A stretch of DNA of 16,655 nucleotides from JARROD01 sp037384225 (GTDB lineage Bacteria; Pseudomonadota; Gammaproteobacteria; Pseudomonadales; Cellvibrionaceae): NCBI GenBank assembly GCA_037384225.1, contig JARROD010000177.1:1-16655 (forward strand). The letters are read 5' to 3'. Position numbers and translations under genes: made by a program. Shown here one piece after another: positions 13,887 to 16,655 of the stretch. The notes under the pieces are model-generated. The model did not search any database, was not told the origin of the DNA, and saw only the letters and a program-made list of their open reading frames with translations. How positions within the stretch are numbered: the first letter of the stretch is position 1; each line of letters opens with the position of its first letter.

Positions 13887-15376
13887 GGCATGCCCCCCAG
13901 TAAATAGTGGGACGCCAGCTCGCTGACGGCCACGGTGGGACGGGTATCAATACCAAAATAAAGATTTGCGAGGAGTAACATCCAGGTTGGAATCAAAAGA
14001 CTCAGCGGCGCTTCACCGCCCCGGTGGTTAACTGACCCGGAGGCTTGCTGTGTGCCGGGATCCTTAAAGTAGAGCGCATCAATGACCTTCCATACATAAA
14101 TCACCGCGAGCACGGAACCGGCGACAACCAAACAGGCCAGCGGCCACAATTGCGATTCCATGGCGGCCAGCAGCAGATACCATTTGCTGACGAAACCCAC
14201 TGTTAAAGGCACGCCGATAAGGCTCAGGCTGCCGGCGACAATCGCCGCCGCGGTCCATGGCATTTGTCTGCCCAGCCCCCGCAGGGTCGAGATTTCCGCC
14301 GTGCCGGTGCGGTAAACGATGCCGGCGATGGCGAGAAACAACAGGCCCTTTATCAGCGCGTGATTGAACAAATGCAGCAACGCCGCCTGCAGACCCACGG
14401 CGGAGCCGATACCTATGCCTATCGCCATATAGGCCACCTGGGCAACAGAGGAATAAGCAAACAGGCGTTTTATATTGACCTGGTAGATCGCAACCAGCGA
14501 GGCGGCGAGGACGCCGGCCACGCCGAGGCCCAAAAGTATGGGGAACAGCGGCATAACGGTTGAGGAAAACTCGACACCGAATACGGAGTATATAAATCGA
14601 ATCAGCAGGTATACGGCAACTTTGGTCGAGGTGGCGGCCAAAAAGGCGGTGACAATGGAACTCGAATAGGTATAGGCGTCCGGCAACCAAAGATGCAATG
14701 GAAACAGGGCCAGCTTCAAACACAACCCCACCACGATAAAGGCAAATGCCGTTGCCACCGTTGCGGAGGCGGCCACATTCGGGAGGCGCTGGGAGAGGTC
14801 ATAAATATTCAAGGTACCGGTAACCATATACAAAAAGCCGATACCGATAAGAATAAAGGTCGCGCCGATAGTGCCGACAATTAAATATTGATAGGCCGCC
14901 CGCAATGCCCTGCGGTTGTTCCCCAATGACACCAGGGTATAGGTCGACAGAGAAGCGATTTCCAAAAACACAAAGATATTGAAGGCGTCACCGGTGGCGA
15001 CAATGCCCAGAAGCCCCGCAAAGCAGAGTAGATAAACCACGTAAAACAGGACCTGATTTTGCCCTACCTCGCGCTCTACACTTCGGTATGCCGCGCCCAG
15101 CACTACTGTGCCAAGTGAGGAGACAATTACCAGCAGGTAGGCGTTGAGCGGGTCTATGCGATACTCGATGCCCCAGGGCGCCTGCCAGCCTCCCAATGCG
15201 TAGCTGATAACGCCGGTGCGGGACACCTGAAGCAGAAGCAGCAGGCTGATAAGCGTGGTCAGGGCGCTGGTGGCGACGGAAAATAACCAGGCGAGACGTG
15301 CCCTGTCGAGCAGTAAACAGGAGGGCGCGGCCAGGAGAGGAACGATAACCTGGAGAATGGGTAGATGTGTTAGCAC
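13883..15376 (-). CDS. mnhD: First MrpD-like antiporter subunit
   Basis: A 497-residue, about 14-helix membrane protein. It is the closest of the three to canonical MrpD: length is normal, E139 (FVFLEIASL) and K221 (LKLALFPLHLWLPDAY) fall almost at the positions known to be essential in Bacillus MrpD (E137, K219). K252, H336, H339, K343 and K430 complete the hydrophilic axis. It starts with GTG at 15376, overlapping the subunit C stop by seven bases, and is followed by a second D with ATGA overlap, so translation is coupled. It acts in the inner membrane as an ion channel unit of a multi-subunit monovalent cation:proton antiporter. Confidence 0.92.
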   Translation of the reverse strand: MLTHLPILQVIVPLLAAPSCLLLDRARLAWLFSVATSALTTLISLLLLLQVSRTGVISYALGGWQAPWGIEYRIDPLNAYLLVIVSSLGTVVLGAAYRSVEREVGQNQVLFYVVYLLCFAGLLGIVATGDAFNIFVFLEIASLSTYTLVSLGNNRRALRAAYQYLIVGTIGATFILIGIGFLYMVTGTLNIYDLSQRLPNVAASATVATAFAFIVVGLCLKLALFPLHLWLPDAYTYSSSIVTAFLAATSTKVAVYLLIRFIYSVFGVEFSSTVMPLFPILLGLGVAGVLAASLVAIYQVNIKRLFAYSSVAQVAYMAIGIGIGSAVGLQAALLHLFNHALIKGLLFLAIAGIVYRTGTAEISTLRGLGRQMPWTAAAIVAGSLSLIGVPLTVGFVSKWYLLLAAMESQLWPLACLVVAGSVLAVIYVWKVIDALYFKDPGTQQASGSVNHRGGEAPLSLLIPTWMLLLANLYFGIDTRPTVAVSELASHYLLGGMP

Positions 15377-15720
15377 TGCTGATCTCTTCGTTGAATCTCT
15401 TCTTCCTCGACGCTGCCATAAGCTTCCTGAATGCGTACAATCAGCGCCAGCGCCAGCGCCGTAGTGGCGATTCCGACAACGATAGCGGTGAGAATCAATA
15501 CATGGGGGAGAGGGTTGGAATACAGGTTCGCACTGTCTGTTAAAATGGGTGCGGTCCCCCCCTCGATCTTGCCGACGCTGATATAGAATATAAAAACGGA
15601 AGTCTGAAAAAGGTTCAGGCCAATGACTTTTTTCACCAGGTTGCCCTGCCCAATGACGATATAGAAACCGATCATCATCAGCACAATAACCACCCAGAAA
15701 TTGAAAAGATCAAGTAACAT
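15370..15720 (-). CDS. mnhC: Monovalent cation:proton antiporter subunit C (NuoK-like)
   Basis: 116 residues, three membrane helices, normal MrpC/MnhC length. Diagnostic stretches are VIGLNLFQTSVFIFYI and the third helix with NPLPHVLILTAIVVGIATT. The protein is homologous to NuoK of complex I and forms the membrane core with the D subunit. It follows the B fusion gene after 17 bases and overlaps the D gene by seven bases. The acidic tail (GSVEEEE) is typical. Confidence 0.95.
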   Translation of the reverse strand: MLLDLFNFWVVIVLMMIGFYIVIGQGNLVKKVIGLNLFQTSVFIFYISVGKIEGGTAPILTDSANLYSNPLPHVLILTAIVVGIATTALALALIVRIQEAYGSVEEEEIQRRDQQC

Positions 15721-15737
15721 AATCGCCTGGCTTTTGT

Positions 15738-16655
15738 TCAGTCAGTGTGTGCATTTCCAACCCGCCCCGCGAAGGCAAAAAATATTAAAACCATAACCGT
15801 CGCCACCGTGATGCCGACTCCCAGCTCGATCAGTAGTATTCCGAGGTGTTGTCCGGCCGTAGGGTCGCCGGCCAGTGCGTTGTAGTCCAGAAAGTTTTTT
15901 CCCGTCAACAAACCCAGCAGCCCCACACTCCCATAGAGCAAAATGCCAATGGCCGCCAGCGCTCGAAGAGCCGACTGACCGATTATTTTCCTGGCCCTGC
16001 TGAGGCCAAACAGCATCGAATACAAAATGACGCCGGAGGCGAAAATCACCCCTGCCTGAAAGCCGCCGCCGGGGCTGTAGTCGCCATGAAACTGAACGTA
16101 AAGTGCAAACAGTAAAATCGGCGCAATCAATATTTTGCCGACAACCCGCAAAATTTTGTGTTCGCGCATTGCCGGCAGCCGCTCCCCGTTTTTCTTTGAA
16201 TCGTCACAAGGCATTCCCATTAATAGCGTCACCACGCCCATACCCGCTGTAAATATCACCACGACTTCGCCCAGGGTATCGAACGCCCGGTAGCTGGCCA
16301 GCACTGAGGTGACGATATTATCAATACCAATTTCTTTTCCCGACTGCTGAATATAGCGCGGCGCCACATGTCCGTGTGCCGGTGCGTCCGCGGAGCCGAA
16401 TGCTGGCATATCCAGCGTTCCCAGTAACAACAGCACCCCCGTGGTAGCGACAAGCACTGTCGCACGCAGGGGTTGTCGCTGCGATGATCTCTCGTAGCGA
16501 TTGGTCATCGACAGCGTCACCAGCATCAGCAGCGGGAAAATACCCGCGCCCACGGCGGCTTCCGTAAATGCCACATCCACCGCGTTCATGGAGACGAAAA
16601 AACTGGCTGACAAGAGGCCGTAAATCCCCGCCAACATCACCACGGTAAACAGGTC
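15738..16655 (-). CDS. mnhB: MbhD-MbhE-MrpB fusion subunit of the antiporter, N-terminus cut by window edge
   Basis: 305 residues visible; the frame is still open at the right edge and the first residues (DLFTVVMLAGIYGLLSA) already lie inside the second helix of a DUF4040/MbhD domain, so about 20-30 residues are missing. In order: DUF4040/MbhD with TEAAVGAG (E32 of the visible part), a linker, the MbhE-type helix YRAFDTLGEVVVIF (E130), then an MrpB domain (about 170-300) with the hallmark HGDYSPGGGFQAGVI. In canonical Mrp the MbhD/MbhE parts form the C-terminus of MrpA; here they are joined to B and no NuoL-like part of MrpA is attached on the visible side. The last 12 bases add four codons upstream of the GTG at 16643, so that GTG is not the start. 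Confidence 0.92.
   Translation of the reverse strand, partial: DLFTVVMLAGIYGLLSASFFVSMNAVDVAFTEAAVGAGIFPLLMLVTLSMTNRYERSSQRQPLRATVLVATTGVLLLLGTLDMPAFGSADAPAHGHVAPRYIQQSGKEIGIDNIVTSVLASYRAFDTLGEVVVIFTAGMGVVTLLMGMPCDDSKKNGERLPAMREHKILRVVGKILIAPILLFALYVQFHGDYSPGGGFQAGVIFASGVILYSMLFGLSRARKIIGQSALRALAAIGILLYGSVGLLGLLTGKNFLDYNALAGDPTAGQHLGILLIELGVGITVATVMVLIFFAFAGRVGNAHTD

Noticed and set aside
1..16655. CRISPR array, tRNA, rRNA, prophage or insertion sequence genes
   Set aside because: No regularly spaced repeats, no tRNA or rRNA sequence, and no transposase, integrase or phage protein were recognised on either strand.

Overview
The window reads as chromosomal DNA of a gammaproteobacterium. The evidence is the protein families present: a DUF4331/TPR/HupE cluster, a CspA-type cold-shock gene, a CPXCG small Cys-rich protein and a divided Mrp-type antiporter cluster. 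A marine or polysaccharide-using lineage (Cellvibrionales-like) would fit, but that is an inference from gene content and no phylogeny was done. No rRNA, tRNA, CRISPR array, transposase or phage gene was seen.

Layout. (1) Positions 34-3514, minus strand: a tight operon read as GH1 beta-glucosidase -> MFS transporter -> TetR-type regulator, with ATGA overlaps at both junctions. A palindrome lies over the -10 box of the putative operon promoter and is a good candidate for the TetR operator, so import and hydrolysis of a beta-glucoside may be autoregulated. (2) 3839-4810, plus strand: a PHB-depolymerase/LpqC-type esterase that keeps its nucleophile, acid and histidine but seems to have lost about 30 residues right after the nucleophile elbow. 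(3) 5078-5284, plus strand: a CspA-family gene with a long leader and a strong terminator. The terminator reads in both directions and also closes the convergent operon. (4) 5497-9682, minus strand: DUF4331 secreted protein -> periplasmic helical-repeat (TPR-like) protein -> HupE/UreJ-type membrane protein. An internal terminator hairpin after the first gene suggests stepped expression. (5) 9683-10155: an AT-rich 473-base intergenic region bounded by a perfect 19-base inverted repeat and carrying a second palindrome. (6) 10156-10347, plus strand: a small CPXCG zinc-ribbon-like protein with a TTG start. (7) 10442 to the right edge, minus strand: an Mrp/Mnh-type cation:proton antiporter operon. 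In transcription order it holds an MbhD-MbhE-MrpB fusion (cut by the window edge), MrpC, two MrpD-like subunits, a 98-residue two-helix membrane protein, and a third MrpD-like subunit with a C-terminal lateral-helix-like extension. The E, F and G subunits are not in the window and would be expected beyond the right edge.

How the genes work together. The three D-type subunits, subunit C and the B fusion should form one membrane complex exchanging Na+ or K+ for H+. The DUF4331 set probably acts in the envelope; its substrate is unknown, but Ca-binding-type motifs and a possible N-terminal histidine in the mature HupE-like protein hint at metal handling. The points most worth a second look are the inverted-repeat-bounded intergenic region, the esterase with an in-frame loss, the three-D antiporter layout, and the terminator inside the DUF4331 operon.
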